A stretch of 64,000 nt of DNA from Camarhynchus parvulus. Its lineage: Eukaryota > Chordata > Aves > Passeriformes > Thraupidae. The position numbers and the translations under genes were made by a program. The stretch spans positions 87,254,546 through 87,318,545 of the forward strand of contig NC_044573.1 in assembly GCF_901933205.1 (NCBI RefSeq). The letters run 5' to 3'. Below, in pieces: positions 14,601-29,600 of this stretch; position 1 is the first letter of the stretch; each line of letters begins with the position of its first letter. A model generated the notes under the pieces. That model was not told the DNA's origin. It did no database searches and was given only the letters and a program-made list of their open reading frames with translations.

Positions 14601-17600
14601 CTGTACTGTTCTGTTTGCTTCACCACCTGATTCTTGATATTCCTCCCTTTTATCTCTTTGCCTTGTTTCCATTCTTTAAATAATTACTTTTTTTTTACTG
14701 TGTTGTTCTTCTGTTTTTACCGTTTTCTGATTCCTACTTTCTCTCTCTTCTTTTTTTATCTTTTATTTTCTTTCTTTTTCTGTGTGAAGAAAAAATAAAA
14801 GCCACATGGTTTGTCAGATAGTAGATAATAAATGTTTGGGAATGTTGTAGAATCCTGTCATGGGAACAGTTACTTCCATCACATCAAGTGTATTGATGCC
14901 ATAATAATTGCTTCTGGTATGTTACAAATGCAACAGACATAATCTGTGGGGTGGGGGGAAGCACCACGCTGCCACTTTTTTAAACGTATGCAAACTAGTG
15001 CACAGAAGACAAGTTAATATTTTAAGCAGAAAACCAATCTACAGTACACCACAGGGGCTTCATCATCACCTACAATTTACATCTTATGGACAACTTGCAA
15101 AGTCTCTTTTTTGACATCCTCCATAATTACCCAAAAACTTCTACAAGACATAGGCTTTGAGGATGGTTGGTTGCCTATATCACACCATTTAGATGAATTT
15201 TTGTAGTTAAACATAGGAATATAAAACAGAAAATATCTCCTGACATGCCTAGACATCTGAAAAAACAAAACCAGAAGTTTAGTGTAAAAGTGTTCACAAG
15301 TGGATAAAATTTGTTGCTATACACTTGCTGTTTTGTCTGAATTCCCTTAACCATGCTTGTCTGGGACCTAAAGTTCAGACATCCCTGAGCTTAATCCTCC
15401 TGGAGAACTCAAATTGCTAGTTATGTTCTCAGCTCAGATTTTAGTTTTAGAAAAAAAGGGATGAACAGTGGTGGCAGACAGCTTTTAAATAAGACATCTC
15501 TTATATGAGAAGTGGCTCAGAGAGGTAAATCATGACTCTACTGGCAGATTAGCAACTGGAAAAAGTATTTAAACTCTGGTACAAGTTACTATTTCTTAAT
15601 ACAGTGAACATCCCTACTTCTCTATTTGGTGATTTTCCTCCTGAAATACACCCAGGCTAAGGAAAAGGAATCCGAGCATTTATGAGCTATCCTTGGTTGG
15701 CCTGTGTGTATGTGTGTGAAAATCACAGAAACACAATATGGTTTGGGTTGAAAGGGACCTTTAAGATCACCTAGTTCCAACACCTCTGAAAAGGGCAGGG
15801 ACACCTCCTTCCAATAGATCAGGTTGCTCAGAACTCATCCATCCTGGCCTTGAAAAACACCTCCAGGGATGCAGCATCCACATCTTCTCTGGGCAACCTG
15901 TGCTAGTGCCTCACCATATTCACAGTAAAGAATGTCTTCCTAGTATCTAATTGAAACCTACTCTTTCATCCTGAAGCTTTTCCTCCTTGTCCTGTCATTA
16001 CAGTTCCTGACGGAGAGTCCCTCTCTGGCTTCGCTGCAGCCCCCTTCAGATACTGGGAGGTTGCTATGAGGTCTCCACAAAACCTTCTCTTCTCCAGGGT
16101 GAACAGAGTCAACTTTCTAAGTCTGACCTTGTTAGTGAAATGCTCCAGTGCCTCTGCTGGACTTGCTCCAACAGTTCCATGTACTTCATATGCTGGGGAA
16201 CCACAACTTTATGCAGCACTCTAGGCAGCATCTCATGAGGGCAGAGGGGCAGAATCCCCTCCCTTGCCCTGCTGGCCATGCTGCTTTGGATGCAGCCAGG
16301 ACACAATTGGCTTTCAGGGCTGTGAGCACACACTGCTGGCTCAGGTTGAGTTGTTTGCCAACCAACACCCACAAATCCTTGGATTGGACAAAATGATCTC
16401 TAGAGTGCTCTCTCAACCTAAACCCTACTGCTGTTCTGTGATCCTCTGGGGCACAGTTATAACTAGAAGTCAGATTTCCCTTTCTCCAGGCAAATGCCCA
16501 AACAACCACACACTGTTGTGAAAAAATGTGTGCAGTAGCATTACCCCATCACTATTTCTGGAGCAAAGAGAGAAACCAGTATTTATTCCCAGACTGGTTT
16601 TCAGGTACTTAGCCTCTGAGGTATCTACCTCCACCTATTTTCAAGTCCAGGTATTTTCTGAGCATGATGTAGTTTATAGTACTAGTAATCCTCAAGGAAT
16701 CTCATGGCTGAGTTTCTCCTTGAATCTACGTGAGCCCTTCAGCATGCACAAGGACCTTCACAAATAATCTTAAGTAAGTAGCTCTTACCTGTGATGCAAA
16801 AGAAAATGGAAATGAAATTCCATACTGTTCAAGAGTGAGTACCATTCAGGATAATTTTAAGTTAAAAAAATGCTGGATAATTCTAGAGTTTCATGCACTG
16901 TAGACTCAAAAATTTCAATGCCTGGCTTTTCAGGATAACTTATATACAGAATAAGTTTTTTCTTAGGAGTAAATTTGTTTTCTCACTTCTATACCTTACT
17001 CCTGCAATGTATGTAGTGATATATTATGAATTCTACAATAAAATAAAAATTTGTAGGGCATTTTTTTAGGTGCTAGTGTTACAAATTCTCAACGGCACAA
17101 AAGAAATTTTATTCTGTCATCTGTGACAGTAAAAACTAATTTTTATAATAAAATCTCATAAAAACTCCTTTCTTTCTTCAATTTCCACAGCAAAAGAGTT
17201 ACCATCAGTAGCTAAAAATGCAAAAATAACTAAATATATTCAAACCTAAAAATAAAAATCACAGTAAAGATTATTATTACAATTCATCTACAAGGTAAAA
17301 ATTTGGTAATAAACTTTTCTACTGGTACCAAATAACCCCTGTAACAATGACTCTAGTAACTCTGTATTACTTTAGAATCTGTATATTTACCCACGCACTG
17401 GAATATTCATACTCCTTGCAGATTTAGTGACTTCTTCAAACCTTTCTATGCTTTCTTCAATTGAACAATTAATATTCATTTTGCTAAAAGATTCAGATGC
17501 TGCGCCAAATACCGAGATTTCTGTAGCTCCCGCTGCAATCTAAAAAACACATTTCAAGAAAACAGAATCATAATACTACATTAAAGTATTAGATTGAGCA

Positions 17601-20600
17601 CTTAATTCTGTACAACATTCTAAAATTTTAAAGTACATTAAGTATATCATCAATATGGAAAATCTAATTTTAATTCCAATTTTTTTTAAGCTATACTATA
17701 CAGACAGATTGAATCAAATTTTGAGATCATTCACTGTGGCATATTTTCTGCCTCCTCTTAGCAATTAGTTAAACATTTTTAAAGTGATGAATGATAAAGG
17801 GAATATGATGTAAGAATTCATATGAACCAGCTATATAAAAAACCATTATTAATACTTGTATGTATCTTTTCAGAAAAGAAAAAGATCATACAACAACTGT
17901 CATACTGTCTGTTCCCCCTGAATACCAGGAAGTCACTCTCATGCTTGGGAAAGCTCTCTGTGTGCATATGCCTAGAGTAGCAACAATTACCAACAGGGAT
18001 TTCTTTGCTAGAGCCAACTCTTGGATCAAGGACTCCATTGGTCTTGGTGTCACAGTCGATAAGGATAATATGGAAAATGTGTACATGAGAGTCTGCTGAG
18101 AGAAGTCTTAGCAAACACCAGTCTAGAAAATGTGTAAATGTGGTGATTTCACTGAAGGGGCAACTAGCCTGAGCTTGTATTCAGTACTTCAGTAAATCAA
18201 CTAACATGAGGCAAACTAGAAGGCTGAAAGCAAACTGATAGGAGAAGAAAACATTTTATCTTAATAGTTAGAATAGTTAACTAACTCTCACTCTCCAGGC
18301 AGAATAATACTCTTGTTCAGTGAAAAAGGACAGAGCTTTTGCCTTTACTCTCTGCCTCTGCAGGATAATGTCTAAAATTCAGCAACCCATATAGGGACAA
18401 ATATTCTTTCAAACAGAGGGAAAAAAACATCAGCAAGAAGGAATGCAGGAATCATCTACAACTAATTTTTCATTGTTTTCCCTTCATTATATCACTAAAT
18501 ACAGTATAGAGATAAAACGCCATTAATTAAATGCATACAAGCTACCATTGAGACAAAGTTGCAGCACTATTATCTGATGGCTGATAGTTAAGTCAACCAT
18601 GCACAGGATTCTGTTTTAACATTATTTCAGTATAGCAACTGAATGACACACTAGAGCACAAATGTCCACCAAGCAGTATGCTTTCCAAATACAGCCTGTC
18701 CTACATCAGGACAAAAGCAGAAGCACTAAAAATTTTCAAAAAACAGAAGGGTAAAGATTAGACTAACAATGTGTATATTTTAAGACTGAACTGCTCCATT
18801 TTCACTCTTTTACACATTTCAAGTCTATAATTTTGAATATTTTGGAAGAACTGAAATAATTTAAACTTTCAAACCCAACCAAAATGAAATCCAGAATTGC
18901 TATAGAGCTTTTTCATTTAAACAAATACTTCCTCATCCTTCTTCAGTGTTCCCCACCAAGACACTCTTGAAAAACTTTTACAGGGACAACAAGTCAAAGA
19001 GAAAGAACTGTCTGGCTCCTTACATACAAGCATCATATAAAGAAACTTACAAAGTTCCTGGTCAATGCCTCCACTAAAATATGAGCTTACGATCACTCTG
19101 TGAATTTCCCATTTTTTCATAAAGAAAATTGGGAGTTTTCAGTGAAAAAATATATAGTTTATTTCTGACATTAAATAGCTAGATTCTGGTACAGAACTGA
19201 AAGTGAAACATAAAAGAGGTAAATGTAGACAACACCTATGAAAGCACTTACAGCAGAATGAAAACCTTGAAGATTAGGTGTGAGAACAGGATACTGGACT
19301 CCAGGATGCCGCTCAATGCCCCTCATTACTTCTTTGTGATCTGCCATCTAAAATAAAATAAATAAATAATTTGTACTGATCAGCAGTTATTTTCTGATTT
19401 TATATAACCAAATAGAAACTGGCTTAGACTGTGCTTTTGCCTTCATTACTTTTACAGTTCATGCAAAAAGTCCAACAACAAGGGCATTAAACTGATTTTG
19501 TACAAATACTCTTTTTTAATTTCTTAACTTTTGACTATTTGTGTTGCAATTTTTTCAGATCTATGTGAATATAGAACTGGGACTAAGACTTTGACAGTGT
19601 TCCTTTGTGTGCATCTGTAAAAATATAATTTGCATCATGAATTGACAGACTTATGATCATGCCGTTCATGAAGTGTTACAGCAACTTTAACTTTGCTTCA
19701 CTGGACTTAATAGGTGGAATTAACAGAATAACTGAGATTTAAGAAACATAGAAATCTTGAAAACTTCAGCACTCTGATAAATGCAACCTCACAATGTTAA
19801 GCATAACTGAACTTGAATTACTCAACACTGTCATCAGAACATTTCAAGACTAAACATGTCTATTCTGAAAGAAACAGCAAAATCCAGATTAATGCAATGT
19901 TTTAATATATTCAGAAATTTCTTTCTGAAGAAGAAAATACTTCTTTATTATAGCAAAGATCAGAGTACTTGTTTTCCTTAGTCTCCCCTCATAAAAGAAA
20001 ACCTGCCTTTTTAAGATACACTTACATTTTTACTCATTTTCAAGATTAAATATACTCCCTGTACTGATGAAGAAGATGAATGAAACACTTATTCACTTAA
20101 TAAAAGGCAGATTCTTTAGAGAAGCACATTTTCTTGAAATAAGTGGGTTGAAAACAAATATTTTTCAATGGTGTGCACACCTGAAAACAATACAAAATAA
20201 AACATATCCCTCTTATTTAATGTCTTAAAGATTCTGAGTTTTAAAAAAATTATAGTGCACATTAATTGCTTTTTAAATGAGTTCTCATAAAAGCAAATCT
20301 CTCAAGCAAACACTATTAAGTTGGATTTCTGTTTCTTTCCACACTGGTGAAAAGTATTTTGAGAAGTACCATGTAAAAAGATATATGAACTACAGAGCTT
20401 TCATTACTCCTTACTTTCAGCAGATGCCTTCCTGATAGCTATGCAGTACCACAATTCTAAATACATGTTATTAAATTATACCACACTATAAACTAAAAAT
20501 ACTGCGTGTAGCCTGAAATCTTCCAGTCATCAGCTTCCTTCTGTGAAGATGAATGGATTAAAAATATCAGAAAAAACTATGAATTCCTCTTCAAATATAA

Positions 20601-23600
20601 GCCCAATATGAATCTATAAGGAAAAGGTACAAAAGGTGTTCTATAGCCAGACACAATTAATTTCTTATCAAGAAATAAGTGATAAAACAAAACTTTTTCT
20701 ATTTGCTTCTATGTGAAGTAAATTGGTCTGATAACCTCACAAAAAAACCTCTGTTAACACCTAAGTTATTTAAGAACAATTTTTCATTCCTTAATTTAAT
20801 ATAAGTAGTAGCTACATTTCTCAGGGCAAAAAAGAAGGTCTGAAACCAAATGATAAATTAAATGGCAAATGCTGGAACTAAATTCACTCTCCACAACTAT
20901 AGCCTGTCTTAAAATATACTGGAAAACCAAAATGACACTTTTTCAACCAATATAAACCTGCCAGACCCAAATAATATTATAAATATTAAATCAGTCCCAT
21001 TGCTATTTTTCCTGTAAGTAAAATCCCATCTTTGCACATATTGCATGTTATAAGATTTTAAATTGTAATAAAATACTTCTTTTCCCAATTTCTTTAAAAA
21101 TAAGCTTCCTAATAGTAGATATTTATAATTTTGGCTGTTTATGTTATAGGTGTGGTATCCTGTTTTATATGGCACCTTGCTACTGTGGAACATTTTCTTT
21201 TAGATTTTTCAGTAAAAAAATATCTTTGCCAAAGACAACAGTGGATGGGAAACCATAAAAAATTTAAAATACTAAAACAGAAATAAGTGAATGAGTGATC
21301 TAAACATAACTGTAAATTCTATTCCCATGACCTATCAAAAAAAGAAAGAGCAAAGAAAAGACAAAGCCAAGACTGCACTCTTTGTCAAAGCAACACAATC
21401 TTATCTTCTAAATTAAAAAAAAAAAATTAGACACTAATTAAGCCATTAAAAAAAGTATTCCATGAGTGAATTTGAGATAAGAAGGGATTGCTCGATTTTT
21501 TCTAAACTGACAAACCTGTGCTAAATTTGGTACTCGCAATGGCTCACAGGAAAAGGAAATAATTAAACAAGAAAGGAAGAAATACAACTTTACTTTAGAA
21601 ATTTTCTTCTAACATTTGAAAAATGTTATTATTCTCTGTTGCAGTAACTGACAGTGTGAAGGCACTTAGAAAAAATTAACCTATTCCCTTTTAGCAGACA
21701 AGAGATCACTGCCCCTCCATTGATGCCAAAGAAATTCTGCTTTGTCACTCTTCTCTTTACCTTCCCTATTAACTTTCTTCTAGACTCTTCTCTGGTGACC
21801 CTGAGAACACTGAAATAAAGCAAAGGAGTCCTTCAGAGTGCTGTACAATTTGCTTTGTTAAGTCTTGAATAAGCATGGCTGTACTATGTTTTTCTCAGAG
21901 AAAAGCCTAGAATACAGTCCAGGCCCAGGATGTATTGTCAGTTTTAAATGGACAAACTTTACATTTTGTCAGATGTGTAACATGCAATAGATATTGTTAA
22001 AATGGAAGTATTTTCTCAAATTAATTAACTTCTTGTTTTAATTTGTAAATAACTTGTATGGTCCTTGTCAAATACAAAGTATTCAAATGCTTCTGTGCAA
22101 ACAAGTGTGCAATTTCCTAAAAAACAGCTGGAATTATAAATACTGACTTATTTCCATGTTTGCAGGAAATAATTAATTTGCACAAACAGGTGCTAAATAG
22201 CAAACTTCAGGACTAAGCCTGAATTTGCAGTGTTAAATTTCAAATGGAAATGTGGCATTCTAATGCCAATGCAGTTTTGCTGCCATTCCAGAAAGGCTAG
22301 GTTTCTGCTGAATTCTACCAAACGTAAAAATTAATTCTGGAAAAATAATAAGCAAATTTTTATGATCCATCAAAATTTAAGTGAAGTTTCTGATAGAGTG
22401 TTAGAACTCCAAAATAAGTAATGTGCCTAACTACGACGACATATATAGAAGTCCTAAATTTACATCTTCCAAACACATTTGCAAATGTGGAAAATTACAT
22501 TTCATTTAGAGAAAAAGAAAATAACGTATACTACTTTTCTTTTTACATCAATGACTACTAGTTTTAGTAGAATAGAAAATAAGTAGGTATAACACTAAAT
22601 TATATTAATGATGTGTCACCATCCCAAATCTTTAGTTACAACTGAATTCTACATAAATAAATGGAATGGCATTTAAATTGAAATAATTGTGAATAGAGCT
22701 GATTTTACATACCTGAGGCACCCATTTGGACGAAACAAAACTGGTTACTTCTATCGCAGGCAGGCCTGTTTTGGAAAGCTGGTTGATTAACTCAATTTTT
22801 ATATCAGTTGGGACTATCACCTACAGACATGGAGACATACTTTAGCAAAGTATTTCATACATAAGAAACTGTTTTAAGTGAAACGTTCCTTGTATGTAAG
22901 CAATAACTTTTTATACAATAATGAACTACTCTTCCACATTTTACCATAACTCTTCTGTTTCCTGACAGAAGTAAGTATAAGGAAGGTATAAGGAAGGTAC
23001 TCCGCAGTATACATGATCTTACTCCATTTTCTGTCCATCACAAAAGTAAGCACTTCTGTAACTGGTTATAGATCTGGCCTCATTATTGGTTATTAACCAA
23101 ACACCAAACTAGCAAGAACTGACAAAGGAAATACTAACAGTGTGACCAGTGAAAAATGGGAGGAAAAAAGCTCCCTGGATGCGGCAGAGTAACTCTATTC
23201 TGCTAATATCACTAACATCTCTGGTATCAGGAACAATGATATATGTGAGCTTATCCTCCTGTTTGTGGAAATAGATGATTGTTTCTACACAGGTACCCTA
23301 TAATCTCTTTCAATATTCTTCCATGCTTCCCTACCACCCTTTAGGCAAATAATGCTATCAAAAGAGTAATATTTTTCTCCCATGTCTCTTCAGCAGGAAA
23401 CATGATAAAATCTATTTTACTATTCCTTCTACCTTAACATTTGAAGCAGAAACACAAGTTACAAAGATAGCCAGTGTTTCATAGTGTTTACCAATTATGT
23501 CACAGCAGAATGTTATTGACTGACAAGACAAATGCCAGTCAAATGAAATGCTGAGTAACAGAAAGGCTAGTTAGCCAAGTATAGAAAGAAACTACATGAT

Positions 23601-26600
23601 CTAAAAGCTGAGTAAATAGGAATACACTTTCATTCTAATATAAAGGTAAGTTATCAATATGAAAATAAATATATTTAATAATACAAAATGAAAGAAACAT
23701 AATTAGCAGGATGTACATGTTCTACACAATGAAAATAACACTAACATCCATGTCAAAAAAAAAGAAGAGAAAAGTTACCTTCTCATTTTGTAAACCATCC
23801 CTTGGCCCAACTTCTACAATCTTTATGTACTCAGGCAGTCCAGATGCTTGAGGTTCCTGAAATAAAAATCAATACTGAAAAATAAAATAATTAAGATCAA
23901 CACCAAGATCAAAAGGTACAGCTTGTACTTGTCCTTTCATATGATTCTGGGTATAAAGTCATATTTTCAACATTAAGTTTGCTCAGCACATTTAAAAATC
24001 TGTGAGAACATGTTCCACACCTTGACCTAAGGAATAAAAGTTAAAATAAGAAGTTACTGAATGTTCAAGTGCTCCTTTGAGGTCACAAAGGTTTATTAAA
24101 AATGTATATAGAACCATAAATGAACATTGAGTTTCACAGTGAGAAATATTTCCATTTCAAAAATCTTTCCAATGAACAATCCAGCCCTCCAAACTTATAA
24201 CTCAATGTTCTCAATTTAACTTAACAGGTACTTCTCTGTAAACGTTTGCAAGACCTGACTATAAATCTGAAAAGAACATAGCAGTCAAGAAATGTTGAAG
24301 AGATTATTAATGAAAAATGAAAATTATTTCTCTTGCTGAAGATAAAGGTTTTAAAAAAGGATTTAAAGGCAAACAAGGAAAGCCTCTAGTAAATAAGGAG
24401 AATTTTTCAGGTGTAAGAGCAGCTCTGGAAAGGCAGGAAGCTGACAGGGACAGGAGGGAAGGAAGGCAGTAAGGTCAAAGGGCTAAGGAGAGCATGGGGA
24501 ACTGGAGAGGGAGGAAGGAGAAATGAGAACAGGAAAGCAGGTGAAGGGAAATGAAATTTCCTTTTTTATTATTTAGCTGCTCTGTGATTGAATCAAGTTG
24601 ACATGTGTGGCAGTTAACGTAAACTGGGCCTATAAGTCCTGGAGCAGTTCAGAGCAGTTGGCTGGATTGAACCAAAAGCTGTGTGCCCTTAAAAACACAC
24701 CCCATGGCTAATTTGGGGCATGCTGTCCATGCTCAGGAGTGGACAGGAGAGACACAGGAGCTCTGGAAATCCCCTGTTTTTCTGTATTGCACTGAGGACA
24801 GAAGCCAAACCAGTTCTCCATTCCTGTGTTGAAGGCCTGAGCTGGGATTAGCACGAGCTACCTGCAGGACAGCTGCTCCAATCCCCACCACCTCTCCTGG
24901 GAGTTTACACCACTGGAAGGGTGACACTGTCAGCACAGGGGGACAGCTCTTGCCCATGGGAGTAACAGCTCACCCAGACTGGGGACACTCCATAAATACA
25001 GCCACTAATCTCACAACATCCACAATCAAAGGAAAACCCCATCTTTTATTCCTCCCTGACTAGTATCATCAGAGCTGTTCAAACCAAATGGCTGCTAATT
25101 TCTCCTCAGTAATGGAAAATAAGCATGCCTATGAGCACCTTTGGTTTCTCCCTGCATTCTTGGTGCCTGTGGGCAGTTCTCTGCAGGACTTGCCAAAATA
25201 CAATAAATATATTTCAGACCATTTACTGTGTATTTATCTGAGCCCAGTAAAAAGAATAGGAAACAGCTGTATAGCATCTATTTGATCACATGGAACATCT
25301 GGTAAGTTGAAACTCTGTCAGGCCCTGCTAAGGCCACACTCACTGACAGTATAAACCTACTTAAATGTGAAGGTAAAACCTTCACATCTGCTGCATATTG
25401 TTCCTCTTAAGTTATTTTCACAAATATGGCACTGCTTCAGCACTACAGGCATAAATCTGGGTTATTTCATGATTATCAGATCCTTCTTGTTGCAAGACAA
25501 ATGCCACAGCTGTGCTATGAGTGAAACTGTGACTGGAAAATAAAAAGAGAGCTAAAATAGATTATGTGAACCAAAGCATAATTTAGAGCATGAAAAATGT
25601 CCATAAAACTTTGAGAGCAAAAGCGTTCTTTTTCTAGGTCAAATCTTGTAAATCCTATTTAGTGCCTACTGTGGCATAATTTTGTGAAAATCAAGAGTTG
25701 TACTTGTCTTTTCAGAACAGTTCCCACAGCCACATCAGGTGATGTCCACAGCCCTTGGAGTTCATAGGCATCAAAATTTTGGAGGGGATATTGCAGAAAA
25801 GCATTCAAGTATTGGGTTTTATTTTCTGTCTGTGATATTACAGATACACAATCTCTCTGAACCATAGTCCAAGCCCCTCAGCCCCTGATTTTCTCTATAG
25901 CCTTCCTGTTCACTAGTCAGACTCAACTTGAATTCACTGTTCATGGAGTGAGAACAACACTGAGAACTACATAGGGAATGACTCCCACATACTGGAAACT
26001 CAAGGCAGTACTATAAACAAATCTGTACACTCTTCAAGCTGGTGAACTAAAAGCTTAGAGTAAACTTCTAGGCTCTGAGTCCAGAGGAGTCTTGTTTTGC
26101 ATCGTATTTCATCTAATTTTGTTTCTGGTACATTGATTGCTCCTATCTTCAATGCCACTCAGTTTCTCCTGTATGGCATCCAATGTTGTACTGAACATGT
26201 TTCCTGTCCTTCAATTATCAGCAGATATTAGCACCTTCATACTTTCTTGTGAAAGTTTTTGGACTATCACTACCTTATTTTAGTACAAACATGCATTATC
26301 TCAAAAAGAATTAGAGTAGTGCTATAGAAGAAAGATGCTAAGAAGAAAGAGGAACTCCACCAGTAATGTCTTTCCAGTCTAATAAATCTGCTTTCAAGAT
26401 TATCTCCTATTTCCTCCTCAGCTGGTTTCTTATTCATCTCACACATTCTGTTCTGATCATCCTTCTCCCCAGCATAACTAATAATTTCTCTTACGCTGCA
26501 TTGCTGAAGCTCAGATAACAAGCAAGTCAAAGCCAGGCAGAATACTTAGGTTCAGGTCTCTATACATTTGTATACTATTTATACATTTTACAGTCCATTT

Positions 26601-29600
26601 CAGCTGGATAGAACACAGAAACTAATTGCAAACTATAAGAGTATGTGTACCATCTTCTGCTAAAGTGACTCTAGCATTTTTTGATGCTGTGGCCCAAGCT
26701 GAATCCAAGGAGGATTGAACTCCTTGGAATCTCACCTGTCCTGTCAATGAATACTCAGTAACTAGCTGTTGGGACATTCTTCCAAAAGAGAAGGAAATAC
26801 ATACTTGGCAAAGCTGTTGGGAAGAAAAAGGAGACTCCACTTTCTAGGAAGTTTTCTGATCAGAGCGCTGCACTTGCAGAATATCTGGACATTATTAAAT
26901 TACATCTTAAGAAATCACCTGAGCCACGAGTCATATTCTGTGCCAGGCTCAATGCCATCTGCACTCACTAGTCAAGCTTCAAGAGCACAGAACACACTGA
27001 AGTCTGAACTTAGGCAGAGTCTAAACACTTCTCTGTTTACTACCCGGATTGCATCAGACCTCAACCAGACTTGGCTTCAAGAATTGAAGGACTCATTTCC
27101 TCAAACTCTGACCGGAGCATTTCAAATTTACACCACACCCTTGGGTAAAAGGAATGATTTTCTGAACCAATGGGACCAACTTAAAAAATTTCAACACCTT
27201 TAAGTATGGCATTAAATGCCCTACAGATAATAATTAGAAAATAGAAATAAAAAGAAAAATGCAAACCAGTTTTCATATTTTAAATGAATGAGAAATTGTG
27301 AACTTTGTAGAAATACACAAGTACCAATTTTAGACACTAAACATGTCAGGTATACAATTTTGTTTCAGAAAAAATATTTACTAGATTGAACTATATGAAC
27401 CATTTTTATGTAACAATATATGAAAAGTAGTAACGGCAAATACTTAGGGTCGACTGCTTATTGAATAATACAGGGTCTCTGTTAAAAAGTAATGACCACC
27501 AAAGTATCATGTTTTAAATATCAAAAAGGAAATAGCTGACATAAAAGACTAAGAGCCTGGAAAATTTGTTTTTCCATGTATCAAGCCTTGCCAAGGGAGC
27601 ACAAAAAGCATATAAAACCACAAAAAATTGCCTCTCTCAAAACAGAATGCAGCCAAAGAGTATTTTTAAAAGAAATAGAAAAAGGAAAACCAAACCATTT
27701 AGCTTGAGACATTGAATGCCAAATTTCTGTATGGAAACATTTTCTCTCAACTATAAATAGCTGCAAATTTAGGTTCTTTACACAAAACCCTAGTAACTTT
27801 TAATTAAAGCAGTATAATCTCCCTAATGTAACAATAAATGCAAAAAGATTAAATAAACACGCTTTTTAAGCTCTGTCACTACTTCACTACTTCTACTTAA
27901 GGTGCTGAGGTTCTTTCAGCCTTCTGATTTTTATTCCATGAAGGTCATTCATAAGGCTAGAAACAGCAATGGCAAATATTACCCAGAGCTTCTCAAAGGT
28001 AACTGAAAAACACAAAAGTAAAAGAAAAGGATCTGGAGGTTCAGGTCTTTTCAATCCTTCTAAGATAAAGCTCTCCTTTCCTTTTCCACAAGGTGGTGTT
28101 CTGGCACAGAGGACACTGAACAAAGGTAGGTCCATTCTTGTACAAAGAATTACTCAGGAAAGCAGTTTTCAACAAGAATCAGCAGGGAGGTGGCATCATA
28201 ACTCCATAATGTATACCTGCAGTGACATGAAAAAATGCCCAAAAACCGGAAGAAGGCTCTAAGATAAATAATATGATTGCTGGAAGGAGAACAAAGAAAA
28301 CTGGTCAATCTTCTGAACACTTAGATGTCTCTAAACTTTACAAGATATAGAGGAAATAAACAAGAAGAAATTAAAAACCCACATAGTTCACATTACTAGA
28401 AGGCAGATATAAAACATATTAATTCCCAGCTTAACTACAGAAAAAATGGAGAAGATTCAAAAAACAGTGGGATGCACCTGAGGAATATCCCTCAGTAAAG
28501 ATAAACTGAGTATTCATTCTTGAACTTCTGCTGCATGCTGCCGACATGAGCACTGGGAGAAGAGTAGCCATGAATGGACCATGACTAGCAAAAACTTTCA
28601 GCTCCTGAGAATCTTTCATCACATGAAGTTTTCTTATTATATCACTCCACATTCATGACCTGAATGTTAACACAGACATACCACAAACAAAGCAGTTACA
28701 GCAGAGTACAAAATTCCATTGAAATCCCCAATGCATTTCAATAAAAGCAATATGCAAGATAACACTTAGGACTCTCCATATTGTTTCTGATGCTAAGTAA
28801 GAAAATGAAATTACAAAATTGATCCTGGGCTACAAACTAAGATGTCATAGATAAAACAGTAGCCTGGCACTTCATGAGTAGAAACATTGGGACTTCCAAC
28901 TTCAAAAAACAACTCAATCAACTGGAGATTGTCCTTTGGATGGCAAAATATAAAACCCAAGTAAATCATCACAGAATAAAATTAGTTAAGCGCAGAGTTA
29001 ACTCACCTGGAATAAACCAAATAATTGTTGAGGTCAGAAGGCTTGTTTAAGCTTATGGAAGAGTAGTGACTTACATATATCAGGGGATTGTCTGAGCTGG
29101 GAGAGAATTCACTGTAAGGATTTCTGTGGTAAAATTATAGCCCTAATATTTCTACTGTCATTTACATTAACTATTAAATTCCAATACAATCTGCTAGTAT
29201 ACTACTTCTTATTGTTGCAGGGTTGTTTACAAAAAAAGTAATTAATATGAAAATGTAAGAAATATGATTTTAAACAAAAATGAATTTAACTGAATTATGA
29301 GACTTATGCTCATGTTGCTGGAGTGGCCAGTTGTTTAATCTAATCCTGTTTACAAAGAGGATTTTAATGGTAAAGGCAAAAGTGATAAAGTACAAATAAT
29401 ATTAACTAATATACAAAAAAACCCAAAACTATTACTTTTATTTAGACAATAGAAATTAAGATTTGGAAAAAAAGAATTCTGTCAAGTTCTCTGATGAGCT
29501 GCCAAATCAAAAGGTAAGAAACAACATTACTAAGGAATGCCCAAAAGACAAAAAAAAATGGTTGCTGTGTTAAGAATACTATTCTTACACGAAACTAGAA

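Noticed and set aside
26769..27203. 144-codon plus-strand open frame
   Set aside because: No recognisable domain, located in intron 1 in opposite orientation; no supporting signal.
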